Shown here in pieces: positions 10,312 to 23,300 of a stretch of DNA of 64,000 nt. The DNA is from Maea johnstoni (taxonomy: Eukaryota; Annelida; Polychaeta; Spionida; Magelonidae): positions 41,665,338-41,729,337 of the forward strand of contig OZ012690.1 of NCBI GenBank assembly GCA_963942565.1, read 5' to 3'. Position numbers and translations under genes: made by a program. How positions within the stretch are numbered: the stretch's first letter is position 1; the number at the start of each line of letters is the position of its first letter. A model generated the notes under the pieces. It saw only the letters and a list, made by a program, of their open reading frames with translations. It made no database searches and had not been told where the DNA came from.

Positions 10312-12539
10312 TTCTTACATTTCATGAATTTATTCTTTCTTCTCCTCGCGTTGGTTATTTAATCATTTAATAGTGCATAGGATTCTTTTGTAAGTTTCAG
10401 TATTTACATGCTGTAAAGCAAAACGATAACATGTATGTTCAGAAACGGAAACTAATTAATTCTTCAAGGAGTCCTAAAGGACAATGGCACACATTCCCTT
10501 CTGACAGGACTATTTATTCCACTTTTCAAAATGGTTCCTTCAATAATACATATTTTATACATATTCTAAAAAAAATAATAGTCCCTACGCCATCCTTTGA
10601 GTAAAACAACGCCATATTCAGGGTGTTTTGATAAATTAAGGTATACACATTATTTAAACTAGCCACTGGCATGCTAATCTTGATCTTTAGATACTTAAAA
10701 TGTACAAATTTGTTAACTGTTTATTTCTATTAGGTGAATTAATTTAAAACTGGTCATGAGGGTATTAAGATAGCATATGGGGTTAATTTCTTTAACTCAG
10801 TTGCTCCTCTATCCTGCTTTTATTTGACACTTTAACCTAATACAAAGAATGTCTGAAAGGTCTTCTGATGTTAAATACATTAAACAAAAGTACCCTTTTA
10901 GCAGGGTGTGGAATTTTGGAGGTTTAAAACTGAAAAAAAATGCTTAGTGCCACTACTGCAAACTATGAATCAGGGACCTTCACATTTCACAGATGTTGAG
11001 GGAAGGTTTTACGCCGTTCAAATTTATTTTGGAATTGCTGTTGAAAATGAGAAAAATTCAATATTCACCTTTCCAATTCCATACCTTTTCAATGAAGTCA
11101 AAATTAGAAAAAAATGTGAAACCCTTTTCCATAAATATGTCAAATTTACTAATTACTAATTACACTCCTATGTTCGTTTTCCTGCAAAGGCTTGATTATG
11201 AGAAAAAAGAAACACAATCATCTAACCCCATTTAATCATTCATATTTGGCATAAAAAATATTATTAGATGCTATTTAGCCACCCATCAAGATTGCCTAGA
11301 TTGGCACTGTCCCTAGTGAACCCTTGATGAGGATGCATCACTCGGAAGTGATGATGTGAGAAGATGTTACCCGCACAGGGTGAGTTAGGACTTTTGAAAT
11401 TGACCAATGCACTTTGATATGAAACAATGCACTCTTATCACTAATTTGTAAAATACTGTTACCATGAATTAAAATACCACTACTCAGACTATACTACTAA
11501 TTACACTCCAACTACTAATCACAATACTACAACTTGTACTTCTATCCCAACTACTACCTATTATGATAACAATGAAAATGATAAACTATTATTATGATAC
11601 TAATTATCATCATCATCAAGCTAAACATTTTTGGTGAGCATGGATTATTCAGAACAATACCAAGTATTAAGCCAAATCCTAATTACTTTGATAATCAGGA
11701 ATCATAAGTAGCACTCAACTAAGCGTAAAACAAAGGTAATTGCCATTCAACAATCCCTCTGAAATGTGTCCTGAGTAAACAAGTCAAAAATCACCCTCTT
11801 ATTTTCACTAATTTAGTCAAATCCCTAGCCATTTTAGGGATTTACTCAAATGTGAGTGAAACAGGGATTTGACAAAATTCCTCAAAGTTTAAATTACAAA
11901 AATCACTCAATTTTATGTTTTTGCCCAAAAAATACTCATAACAGGACACAGACACATCTTACAATAACGTAACACATAGTCAAACCTCGGGAATCCTCAG
12001 GAGCTTATATATGGCAAGTTGTGAGTTCCTATTATGAATATTACACTTTCCACAAGCAAATCCCTAAAATCCCCTGTTTTAACCCATTCTATCTGTAAAA
12101 TGCCCCAAAACCTACCCTATTACAAAAAAATCGAGGTTGAAATCGTCTACAGTATAACATTCAAATTGTGGAAAATTACAAAAATCACTCATTTTTGTTG
12201 ATTTTTGCCCCCAAATCACTCACAGCGGGGTGTACTTTAAAGGCACCCTAATGCAATATATTCTAAGATCAAAAGCATCCTCTTGAACACATTAGTAGCA
12301 AGGTTTGAGTTTATATCACGAAAAAATGAACTTTCTAGAAGGAAATCGCAAAATTCATGCTTTGTTTAGTGATTTTCTGCATAAAATGCCCCATGATTCA
12401 CTTACGCAGCAAAAGCAGACGGGTCATCCATCCGTACACTAAAGCCCACCCTATGTAGAGATGAATAAGCATGGATGACGATTTGTAACAAAAAAACGCC
12501 ATCAAAAGTATAATGCTGACATTTGGCCATCAGCCTTTT
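10312..12539. other. AT-rich DNA, one diverged repeat, no gene
   Basis: No supported gene. About 11190-11400 resembles 13885-14165: shared words include ACAATCAT(C)TAACCCC, then TTATTAGATG, then a TGATG-rich block. That suggests a dispersed repeat of a few hundred bases whose ends I could not define. The words AAAATCACTCA and CCCCAAATCACTCA recur near 11890 and 12180. Confidence 0.4.
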
Positions 12540-12654
12540 TATCAAACAGAATATTCAACAATGTTTGACGTCAAAACGTTGCCTCATTACCTTTTGTACA
12601 AGGGTAATGAGGCATCGTTTTGATGTCACACATTGTTGAATATTCTGTTTGATA
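12540..12654. repeat. Near-perfect hairpin (52-bp stem, 11-nt loop)
   Basis: The left stem 12540-12591 (starting TATCAAACAGAATATTCAAC) pairs with 12603-12654 with about three mismatches, leaving the loop TTTTGTACAAG. It is compact enough to be a small palindromic MITE. If transcribed it would form a long RNA hairpin; nothing shows that it is. Confidence 0.8.
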
Positions 12655-13036
12655 AATTGCACCTATTGTAGATTTGCATGCATGTGTGAAGTTAGCGGGG
12701 ATGCAGCCATCAATAAAATATAATCTTGTTTCCCACTAACTTTAATGATTTTTGCATGCTTGTATTATAGCGTAAACACTGTGTTTGGAATATGTAATAC
12801 ATTTTCAACAAACTGATATATACTGTTGATGCCTTCATCAACCCATTGATACTTTAAAAATATAGTCTGGATCTACATCATCACATAATCAAGGAGTAAG
12901 TAAAATATGATGGAACTTTGTAAAATGATAGGTAGACAGTTGTGTCATGGAGATGATTCGGAATGCCATCAACAACAAGTGACAGGGCCACCTCTTCTGC
13001 ACATGAGTGGATAGACAAAATGGGGAGTTGGACATC

Positions 13037-13241
<205 letters not shown>

Positions 13242-13244
13242 AAA

Positions 13245-14215
13245 TCAATCTATTTATTTGTACTCTTTTCCTGTTCAGAACCAAAACCCTAACACCCTTT
13301 TTATTGATTTCTGATATTGCCTACTGGGGCTACATATGAAACATCGAACATTCGCAATAAAATAGTGTTGCATATAGTAAGGTTGGATATTACTGAATTA
13401 TAAGGCACTATGCATAATTAATCCGTATATAAATAGAAAAGGTCATTTGCGTACTTTTAAAGATAATCTGCTATGTAACCAAATGAGTAGTTTTCAACCG
13501 AGCCTCAGTGGCCCCGTCCGTTCCGTGTTGTGATCTGTGGATAGGCAACAGGGATGGACCTAGACTAGGTGTCTCGTCCCTAAAAAGTTGACATCCCCTT
13601 CTGTGTTGACCAAGCAGTGTAGTGTAGTACCAGGTATGGTAGATAGATGGCACCACCTGAAACTATTTGGTGCTTGGTAACAGAAAAATACACATGACAA
13701 CCTAGAAATCTAGGCTAGGATTGACCTTATATGATAAGACGGCCAAGAGCCAAGTTTGCGAATGGACACAACCATTATTAGCTCGCATCCCAGACCACAT
13801 TTAAATGTCATCCCTTGTGGATAGATTGCACTGCGGTATACTAGCAGGGTAGTTGGAAATACTGCCGGGAACTTATGCTCGTTGTCTTGCAGGGGCTTTA
13901 CTATGGTGAAAAGGTTTTGGTGCTAAACAAAAGATTTCGGAATAGGTGCCATATTTCGTAGAAAATACAATCATCCAACCCCTTTTAATTATTCAAAGTT
14001 GACATAACAAGGATTATTAGATGACGTTTATTCAGTGATCAAAATTGCCAATTAGCTTAGATATAGATTAGCACAGTCTCCGATGGACCATCGATGCATC
14101 ACTCAGTCAGAAATGCAATTGATAATGTGAGAGAATGCAAGGTTTCTTAACATGATCACCATTGCATGAGATGTGTTCCTGAGATGGTCACACAAGAGCA
14201 ATTTTTTTTTCCATC
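13245..14215. other. No gene; contains diverged repeat
   Basis: Contains the second copy of the dispersed repeat shared with 11190-11400 (at about 13885-14165). Its tail, GAATGCAAGGTTTCTTAAC, also recurs just outside foldback element 1 near 9845. Short frames around 13471-13656 carry no recognisable domain. Confidence 0.35.
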
Positions 14216-14219
14216 CCTC

Positions 14220-14517
14220 TGAGCAATACTTTTTTCTGATTGGACAACCAAATCCTTAAAAGGCACCCGTCAGGACACCCAATTTATTTGTAAGGAACAT
14301 TTTAAAATGTCAATCTTAACCACATAATTGAATATGTTAATCTCCATATAATTCCCATGACATTGTATAAGGATATTATGCCTTATTTTGATAAATTTAT
14401 ACATGTTTATGGTTGAAATCTGAGTATGGTATATTATGGTCTCCCTTGAAAAAGTGGATGCCCCATTTTTGACAATTTCTAATTTTGGGCACCCAGTTTC
14501 TAAATCCTGGCTAAGAC
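14220..14517. mobile_element. Diverged CAGGG/CTTAGCC hAT-MITE relative
   Basis: The right end CCTGGCTAAGACCTTG and internal words (GGACACCC, TATGCCTTATTT, ACATGTTTATGG) match the 17995-18275 and 50222-50455 copies. It is more distantly related to the young copies at 1526 and 9940. The left end is eroded. Confidence 0.5.
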
Positions 14518-14924
14518 CTTGTATGATGGACTGTGGTACATCTCAAATGAAACACAAGATTGAAATATTCAAATACAATTAAAGTGAATTCCAGTGAGGC
14601 TGTTTGGCTGCTGTGAGTATTGATGGGCAACTTGAGTGCTTCACCATGCAATCAAGATGAGAAATACCAACAATTAAAATTAGATTAAATTAGATTTAAA
14701 AAAATTAAAAGCGAGTGATTAATATCATAAACACAATATGGATGATGTAAATGAACCGCTTGTCTCTTTCAGTTATTGGTGCAAGAAGTCATTTATCTAG
14801 TAAGTGAAAAAACAAACAACTTGATACAAAATATATGACCTGAAGGCAATATTCACTAGGAATTTTCTTTATTGTCCCTTTTTTCTGCCATATTGCAGCA
14901 GAATTGTGGCTATCCAGTTATATG

Positions 14925-15090
14925 TGCAGGAGGAAACGTGGGTAGCCGGCAAAACCCACCGCCTAACCCTTGTTCACCGCCAACCCTCTCACATGCCATG
15001 AGCAGGATTCAAACCCAGGCAGTGGTGAAAGACAGAGAGGATTGAGTGGCAATGCTTTAGTCCATGTGACTAGCATGTGGCCCCTACACC
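14925..15090 (-). mobile_element. tRNA-derived SINE (minus)
   Basis: Read on the minus strand it shows ATGCTAGTCACATGGACTAA (box A region) and CTGGGTTTGAATCCTGC (box B region). The tail TGAGAGGGTTGGCGGTGAAC is followed by GGCGGTGGGTTTTGCCGGC. It belongs to the same family as 7541-7725. Confidence 0.65.
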
Positions 15091-15269
15091 ATGTGCAGTA
15101 CCAGTATTGTATCATTCAAGATATAAAACACAGATAAAATAAAACTGCTACCTGGATATCTTTGAACAGAGGCAGTCCAGTATTTATCACCAATATTTTT
15201 GAAACTAACAGTGCCAAATTTAACAAAACTGCATCCATGAGAGGTATTTGAAATTTCGTTTTTGGCTAA

Positions 15270-15370
15270 GGGTGACTAGCCAGTAGTGACTGGTGGAGGA
15301 AACTGGAGTATTCGGCAAAAACAACAGCCTAACCCCAAGTCACTGGCAACTTTCTCATATGAGAGGTAGG
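15270..15370 (-). repeat. SINE tail fragment
   Basis: Matches only the 3' part of the SINE family on the minus strand (CCAGTCACTAC, then a Gly/Thr-like GTTTCCTCC block, then AGTTGCCAGTGACTTGGGG). No promoter boxes are present, so it is a truncated copy. Confidence 0.4.
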
Positions 15371-15522
15371 CAGCATTAATTATCAAAAATATTGTAAAGG
15401 TGCCAATCTCTAATAAGATACAATCATGTAAATTAATGCAAATGCTCCATCGCACCTAGCTGGCACATGTGCATCTCTCAAAACTGTATCCTACTTCCAG
15501 CACAAAATGGGTTAAAACTAGT

Positions 15523-15536
15523 GTTTCCATGGCAAC
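15523..15536. promoter_or_regulatory. Perfect RFX X-box motif
   Basis: GTTTCCATGGCAAC, identical to the motif at 4476-4489 but not in an obvious foldback arm. No adjacent gene start was identified. Confidence 0.4.
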
Positions 15537-15910
15537 AAGTGTTGTTAAGGGAGATGCGTGGGTATTGAATGAAGTGATACATCACGCCTCTGCCTAGTTC
15601 CTTGTCTCATATTACACCATAATTAAAGTGGTAATGTTCTTCTCGCACACCTCCATCTCATAAACACAGGGGTCTCACTGCATCAGCAATATTGAACACT
15701 AAAACACAACATCTGAATAGTTATCATCTAAGCATCAATATATAGAGTATGTGGCAGTGATTAAGTGTACGGCATATCCCATAGACACCCTAATAGTAAT
15801 AAACCAAAATCCGCTCTTTTTATATAGAGCTTGTTGGGGTTCACACCAGGGGTCAATGTACTTACCACATTTGTCTGAATAAACGGACAGACCTCAAATA
15901 ACTGCACCCT

Positions 15911-15926
15911 CCCCCCCCCCCCCCCC
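15911..15926. repeat. Poly-C run
   Basis: About 16 C residues. Flanking sequence (15868-15960) resembles part of the CCGTATT-ended MITE found whole at 55500-55703. Confidence 0.7.
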
Positions 15927-16822
15927 TTTTATCTGAAAAATGTTGGAAGGCAGGCAGGCCAGCAGACATAATTTTCTGGCCTTCTGACCCTCTTCAACCT
16001 CCTTGTTGGTATTCATTGGATAGCTCTTGCTGAGTACCCTCAGATGAGTGCCCATGTGCCAGGGTTTCAAACATTTTTCCAGCTCTTTTGCATCATTTTA
16101 CAATGACCAAATTAGCCGCCAGCAGCATTATGTTATTTGAGTTTGGCAGGTTAAGAGGGAACTCATTCACCTCAGCACATGTGATGTTCTAAAAGAAACA
16201 AGACATAGCTTCTAACCCTGCTTTCAAATTGGATCAAGCATAGACATCAATGTTCCTGTGCTGGCATATATACAAAACAACCTTAGTCCAGCTTTTTTTT
16301 GAATTTCTGCAAGTATTTCTTTTTTTTTTATTCATTTTGCCAGCATAAACATCTTCAAAATACAAATGGTACATTGAAGACTGATGATAAAATTTCAATT
16401 TAAAAACATTGTAACCTGGAGGTCTAAGAAAATATCTCCCTATTTCCTGGGGAATTCTTCAGTTTCCTGAACAATCTCTGCATAAAACTCCTCATACTTC
16501 CTTTGCATGTAGAGATGACATTTGAGAACTGAACAGTACAGTCCCCACCCCAGTAAGTGTTGGAAAAAGCTCTCAGTAAATAAGGCCTTGACACACTTCT
16601 TCTTCAAACCCATTGTAGGAGGTGCAGAAGTCAGCTTTGAATCAAATTAACTGACATGGAACTTCTTTTTCTCTTTTTCATAGGGATGGGGTTGTTATAA
16701 AGTTCCACCAATCCTGATGCAAGATCTCTTTTCTTGAAGATATCTCTAACTTGTCTAAGAACTCTTTCTGTTGATGAAAGTTATGTGCAGGACTTCTTAT
16801 ACCCTAAATTCTCAGTAATTTG

Positions 16823-17088
16823 TAGTGCTCGGACTTAGACAACTTTTTTTCTTCGATATATCGTCCCAGATGACGATAGATTATCGATAAAAAATGATAA
16901 TTTGGAAACTTGAAGCGGAATGGAACTTACCCGTATTCCCCTCCTGATAGATCAGTATACCGGCGATCCCTTCCGGTAAACAACATCCGCCATTTTGAAA
17001 TTGACCAAATTCATCTGGTTATCAATAGCGCTACTATCGTGGCGCAACGATCAATAAGGCGATATTTTGATTTATCGTCCGAGCATTA
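16823..17088. mobile_element. hAT-like MITE with 8-bp target duplication
   Basis: A 266-bp element with inverted ends TAGTGCTCGGAC and GTCCGAGCATTA. It is bounded by the direct repeat GTAATTTG (16815-16822 and 17089-17096). The interior holds sub-terminal TATCGTCC / GGACGATA-like words. It is inserted inside the decayed frame at 15890-17290, so it is younger than that sequence. Confidence 0.8.
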
Positions 17089-17994
17089 GTAATTTGGGAC
17101 ACTTTTTAATAATTACATTCTTTATGGGTTCATGATTTCTGAAAGTACCTTGATGTAAGTTATATCAGCAAGATTTACAGCTAGGTCCATATTTTGTGAA
17201 ATGGCAACTGGCAACTGATCAAGGGTTGCATGTTTTCCAATTAATTATTTTGCAACATGATTATAGTGGGCCAAATTCCTAGGGGGGTCTTAATTTCTGA
17301 GAATTTACGGTAATCTCACTTAGCAGCATCCAACCTCAACTGTACAGAAAATGCATGCTACTATTTATTTACATTTTTTTATAAATACATTTTATAAATG
17401 GGATCAAGTTTTGCACCTGCCCAGAATAAATTGTCCATTTTTCCAAAACCAACATGTATAGTGTTTTAAGAATGAGATGCAGAAACAGTCTTCATATAAA
17501 TAGTTTTGTCAGTTTACTGTAGAAGCATGAAGTGGTCAGTGACGATTAAGCTTCTAAATAGTTTATTTCTGTTTCCATAATCACATAAAAAAATTCTAGA
17601 TTTTTATAGCAGAAGCATGGTTGTTTTGTCTATGGAAGTCTTGTTTTGTAAGAGACATTCTTCTATGGATATAAGGGGAGGATGCAGGATTACCGTATAG
17701 GAGGATTGTTCTGTATGCAGGCTACATTTTCACACAGAGGTAGATCCACCTCGTTATTTTAAGCAAAACTAAAGAAAATACAATTCCTAGCAAGAAAAGT
17801 AACATTTTGAATTGTAAAGGGGGGGGGTTGTTGAAACCTGTGAACCCCCTCTGTATACGCAACTGTATATCTGCTCCTAACTCTACCTCACCATGCACCC
17901 AGATCTCAAAGTAGTCCATTGCTGGCATGGGTAAGCTTGGATTCATTTACGAAGCAGGGACAGCGAAAATGCTGATAATGCAATCACAATCTTA

Positions 17995-18275
17995 GTCAGC
18001 AGGGCATCTGTGCGTCATTTAAGCACCCAAACCCTCAAATATCAACCCTCAGGACACCTAGATTTTTATATGGGTAATCTTTTCAAGCATATAATTCAAG
18101 TTTTCCACCTCAATGATATTCCATGACAGCGTATAAGAATATTATGCTTTATTAAATGAGTAAATACATATTTATGGTTGTAATCTGAATATATTGTGGT
18201 CTACTTTGAAAAATAGGATGCCCAAGAATTCTACAATTGCAAATTTTGGGCATCCAGTTTCTAAATTGTGGCTAA
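17995..18275. mobile_element. Diverged CAGGG/CTTAGCC hAT-MITE relative
   Basis: Starts near CAGGGCATCTGTGCGTC and ends near GTGGCTAAGATATTG. The interior matches the 14220 and 50222 copies (AAACCCTCAAA, TATTATGCTTTATT, TTTATGGTTGTAATCTGA). Confidence 0.6.
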
Positions 18276-18644
18276 GATATTGAATGTGATACACAAATCT
18301 CTTCGCATTTCATGATTGGTTCAAATTTACTTGTCAAAGATCACAAATTTGTAGACATGGAAAATGTTTTACATCTTTCAAAGTAGGCATCCTTTGATAA
18401 CCACTTAATGCTTGCAGCAGCCAAAAATCTGCTTGACTAATTGGAGATGTCTTTGAAAATTTGAAAAATATTTGAAGGAGAAATGTTAAGTTTCCAACCA
18501 ATCTCTTTCCATCAGATACTCACATTATTATTTCACCAGTTTATGTTTCAGATCTCAAGTAATTGTGAAATTATCTTGCAGGTAAACTTCAACCTCTAGA
18601 GGTACTCTTGTGCATGTATGGATCCAGAGTCATGTAAATTGATA

Positions 18645-18785
18645 GCATGAATGAAGAAATGAATGAATAAATAAATGAATGAATGAATGAATGAAAATAT
18701 GAATGAATGAATAAATAAATGAATGGATGAATGAATGAATGAAAATCTGAATGGATGGATAAATGAATCAATGAATGAAAATCCC
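18645..18785. repeat. (AATG)n microsatellite
   Basis: Irregular GAATGAATGAATA tetranucleotide array with AAAT and GGAT interruptions. It lies in the PDZD8 intron or flank just past the last visible exon. Phe/Ile/His-rich open frames across it are artefacts. Confidence 0.9.
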
Positions 18786-18886
18786 AATGAAAATCTGAAT
18801 GAAAATCATAAATGAACGAGAGACTACTGATAAAATAAACAAAAAAAGAATGAAGAGATGATGAGAAGAATGCCTTAATTGCCTAC

Positions 18887-19029
18887 CTGGAGAACCTTTG
18901 GGGCTGCCCTTTGGTGAGTCCTTGCGGCCAAAGCGTGCCAGTAGAGGAGACACCTTGCGGCCGCCAGCAGCAGCCCTCTCTGGATCCTTGCTGCCGTTTG
19001 TGGGAGGTAACTTAGGCCGAACGCCATCC
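18887..19029 (-). CDS. PDZD8: PDZD8 exon 20 (last visible)
   Basis: Follows the C1 domain. It encodes a basic, Ser/Pro/Gly-rich segment with repeated KGSP motifs. The acceptor TTTTCCAG is clear, and the donor GTAGGC leaves one base (phase 1), so at least one further exon must follow leftwards. Confidence 0.85.
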
Positions 19030-20255
19030 CTGGAAAACAATAGCACTTTCTTTATCACGTGTGTCATCAACAGGGTTGGATACCGTAGGAGGTACCGGTA
19101 ATGGTACGGGTATCGTTTCAAAAAGTACCAAATTGTACTGTACTGTTTCATTCATACACTTAAAGATACCGTATTCTTCAGATTAACTGCTTTTCGTACT
19201 TCTTATGGGGGAAGTTTTACGAGATTTCCATGACAGTTGCGCTGGCCATTCCCCCTCTAACCATGAAAAATAGGCCCTGTGCACTTATTCTGGCATGTGC
19301 GCTTAATCGGAAAAATAGGGTACTAACCAATGTGAAGTTATCATTTATCAGAGATTGTTCATGATCCTAAACATGACCATTACACAACAAAATTTATGCG
19401 GTAATAATGCAATAAAGTACCATTAACAATACCTGTTAGGTACCATAATTTTGCCCAGTGCTAATCCAGGATGCCAAGCTGTAATTGGGAAATTGGGATA
19501 ACTGGCAAAAATCCAATATCAGGTTGCTTAAATCCAGTATCAGGTTGCTTATGTTTGATGATCTCATAAAGTTTTGGTCTGATATAGTCATGTGATATAC
19601 CAAAATTAACCCCTGATCTAGGACAACATCCTCGCAGTCAATTGGTTATTTTTTTAGCTTTGTTTGGGTCTCTTAGAGTGGCGAGTCAGCCTTTTTTTCA
19701 TTTGATCATAACTCATGCACATGATTGCATAGCATTATAGGTTAGGGTTGTAATGCACACATATATGCGGGTGTAGCATTAGGAGGGTTAAAGATGTGTC
19801 AAAGATGCCTTTCATAAAGTCTACAGGTAAAGTATGGGCTAGCGTTTTAGGGCTAAGTATAGGTGATGCAGCTATTACAGTATTATTAGTGTTTAGGTTA
19901 CAGTGTATAAGGTTCTTTTTAGAAGCTAGTATATAGAATGTTAGGCAATAATCTCATAAGACCAAACTGTTAATTCACCATTTCCTCAAATTGAATATAA
20001 ATTGACAAAACCATGGGTAATTAACATTGCTACATTCACCCATGGCTCTCATATTTGAAAAGGAATACATACCTTGTACATATGGTCTGCGCTTGGCACT
20101 TCTCTGTACATTTCTTATGGCAGATCATAGTACAGCGCCGGCACTGAAAGGCAGCCTTCAACCAAATCTATAAGGAAAAGGAGGAACTTATGACTTGCGC
20201 TGTTGAGATCATAAAACCAGGATGTCAACCTGAGGTTATTCAAAAGGGTTTAGCC

Positions 20256-20342
<87 letters not shown>

Positions 20343-23300
20343 GCATATTATCAACAAAGCCTGTTTTGTTGACAGATGCCTATTCCTAATTGAGGCACAA
20401 CTACATGCTACAAACCCATTAAAGGCTAAAACACACTTGAGCAGTGCAGCACAGCACAGCGCAGGGCAGCAAAACACTGAGCAATTCACACTGCAGCAGT
20501 GTTTTGCTGAAGCAATGTGAATTGCTCAATGTTTTGCAAGGCAATCTCCTGATTATTATGTCATAACCATTGCCTTGCCCTATTTTGGTTGGCTGATGCC
20601 TTGCAGTATTTTTCCTTCAGAGAATACTTTGCCGCGCTGCGCTGCCCCACTGTGTTTAGTCCAATAAGACCAAACTATATTTTGCTGCACTGCGCTGCTT
20701 TGTGCTGTGCTGCTCAAGTGTGTTTTAGGCTTAATGCTTACTGTAACCAAAAGTCAATTTCTGACAATATTTTCCAAGTTATTGTACTACATCAATAGTG
20801 TCATAGACCCAGATAAAAATTGCAAGAGTATCTTTTGAGCATTAACATGATAAATAGTAAGTCAGTGACTGCATACTGACAACCCTGAGCACCAAAGCTC
20901 CCAAATTGCCACAGTAAAGATATCACTCAGCCTCTGAAACTCACCTTCTTTCCACAGAAATGACAGAATGTTGCAGAGTGAAATTGGGTTCCTAGAAAAT
21001 CGTGTTTTCCATAATCATCTTTCCTGTAAAGAGAATAAATTTGCCAATGATTTTTTTTTCATTTTTTGTCTTTTAATCTGGAACTATATCTAACTAGAAG
21101 ATAACAGAGCTTATATTTGATTTTCTAGAGAGGAGGGAGATCAATCTATGACTGTAAGAAAGCAGGACTCACAGTTTACTTCCTAGAGTTAACCTTTCCA
21201 GTGCTCAGGCACAAGGATACAAAGATGTTTGAAAAACATATTAACTCTGTCAGGTTGGATTTCATAAGATAGCTCTCACCAAGTACTCTCAGATGAGTAC
21301 CCATGTGCCAGGGTATCAATCATTCTTCAGGTGTTTTTGCATTATTTTGTATTGGCCGAATTAGCCACCAGCAGCATAAGGGTTAGAGAAAGAATGTTAT
21401 TATTATTTTCTTTATCATTATTATCTATGACTACCAGAAAACAGTACTCACAGTCGACTAGCTGTAGCTGAGGGTGCAGGTCTGGCCTCCTCCTCCGGGA
21501 AGAGTTCCTGGTTCTCCTCCTCCCTCTGGTGGATGGTCTGCAGCTCTGTCCGGGTCAGCTGGCGGCCGTGGCTGTGCGTGAACTCCAGCGTGATGTCACC
21601 GTAACACAGCTTCTCGTCAAACCCAGGGTGAGACCCCAGGTGAGAGATCTTAGAGCGACTGAAATGTGACAACAACAATGCTATGATCATCTATCACTGC
21701 ATTCTTGAGTGTGGAATATTGAAACTGATTTTGGCACAGCACCTTCCTAAAATTGTCTTTGCTCCAGGACTTCAAATTTTGGACACCCCTGATTGTTTAA
21801 ATATAAGGAACTGTTTGCATTTTAAATATGTAGCTTGGACAGGTGAAAATTTGCCGGTGACTTAGAGTTAAGTGGTGGTTTTCGCCAGGTACTCAAGTTT
21901 CCTTCACCACTTACAACTGGCTAGTCATGATTTAGCTTTACAAGTATCAAAGATGCATATGACAGTTGCATACCTTGCTCCTGCCTTGAGGTCTGGTGGC
22001 GAGAGGTAGTAGGTCTGTTGTGTGTCTCCTTGGAGAGTGGTCAGGCAGTCCAGAGCAATGTCCATCAGGGCAATACTCGTCTAAAACACAAACAGACAAA
22101 AGCTTCAGATTTGCAGAGATATACATAACCTAGGGAGATAAGCAACTCTTACAAATTTCGCTCTTCAGAATTTTCATGATATTTTATAAAGATATCTTCA
22201 AATGACCTCAAATATTTTGTTAATTCAAGATTAATTCCACATTGCTCATTATTACAGGTTTAATTGACACTTTTCTCAGAGATCTCCAGGAATAAAAGGG
22301 TGAAGGTAAATAAGAGGAGACTTAATTAAGTGTGGGACTTCGTCAACATCACAGGGGGATATTGGCATTTTCTACTGTTATGAACTATAGAGCACCTAGC
22401 CAGCACCCTTCCAACCTGTCTTTTGGACAAGAGGTTTCCTGAAAAACTCCTTTAAAGACATGCAAAAATTTCTATGAATTTCAAATTCTCAAATTTGAGA
22501 AGGAATGGCATCTCCTCGTTAACGAATGGCATTAATTATCTGATAACATTTTTTTTTCAAACAAATCCTCCCAGATGTTCTAGTTTTATGGAACGGAGGT
22601 CGAACTAACCCTTTAAAATTGTAAGTTGCTCAAATGAGAGTAAACACTCAAGATAGTATGTATTAGTATGTGATCGCCATAGCTGGCAGGCAATGAATAA
22701 AACCAAAGATTCTTCAAATTAAAAAAAAAAAAGAATTTCAAATTAGACTTAGACTGGGTAAAAGCAAATTGTCTTTTTTGACACATTAGACTTTTAAATG
22801 GGGTTGGTATACAGAATTAAGTAGTTGAGTAGTTAAATCTGGATGGGCAAAATCTTTGATTCAGACAGGCACTTTGCAAATTCCTGGCTAAGCCACTGCT
22901 CAAGAGGGAGAGATGAGTTGTACTTACATTGCCTATTAGCATGTCCTTCTCAGGCTTGACCACCCTCTGCTGTTTGTCCAGTTTCTCAGGGGTCTTGCAC
23001 CAAACACACACATTCAGGAACCTGTGCTTGTCCTCCACCTCAAACTCTATGGTGTCTCCCCACTCCGGCTCCTAGAGAAATAAAGGTTCAACAATGAGGG
23101 AGGTACAGGCAAGACATTTCTGACCTGAGGGGTATAATTTTTATGAGATATAGTCATACGTGTATGTTTTGATTTTGGAATATAATAAAAGATTTCACAC
23201 ATGTGCTTTGGTTAATATGATATACAACAATCGGCCTAATAATGATAAAATTCCTCACCTCGCACGCTTTGACTAGCTTTGTTTTCCTGAGATCCACAGA

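Larger units (their letters stand above)
15890..17290 (-). pseudogene. Decayed unidentified open frame, split by a MITE
   Basis: The minus strand shows several protein-like stretches (for example the short runs DLAVNLADITYIKVL, QVRDIFKKRDLASGLVELYN and YMQRKYEEFYAEIV). They lie in more than one frame, with multiple interruptions. A related scrap lies at 21265-21400. The repeat behaviour points to an old element-encoded or dispersed pseudogene, not to 3' exons of PDZD8. The family is not recognised. It is clearly broken and further interrupted by the insertion at 16823-17088. Confidence 0.45.

Noticed and set aside
16440-16620. Minus-strand frame of about 57 codons as the last exon of PDZD8
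   Set aside because: No resemblance to the PDZD8 C-terminus that I can recall. Neighbouring protein-like pieces are in other frames and related sequence occurs elsewhere in the window, so a decayed dispersed element is more likely.
17722-17946. 74-codon minus-strand frame
   Set aside because: No domain, no splice context in phase with PDZD8 exon 20, and a G run (17819-17827) typical of repeat debris.
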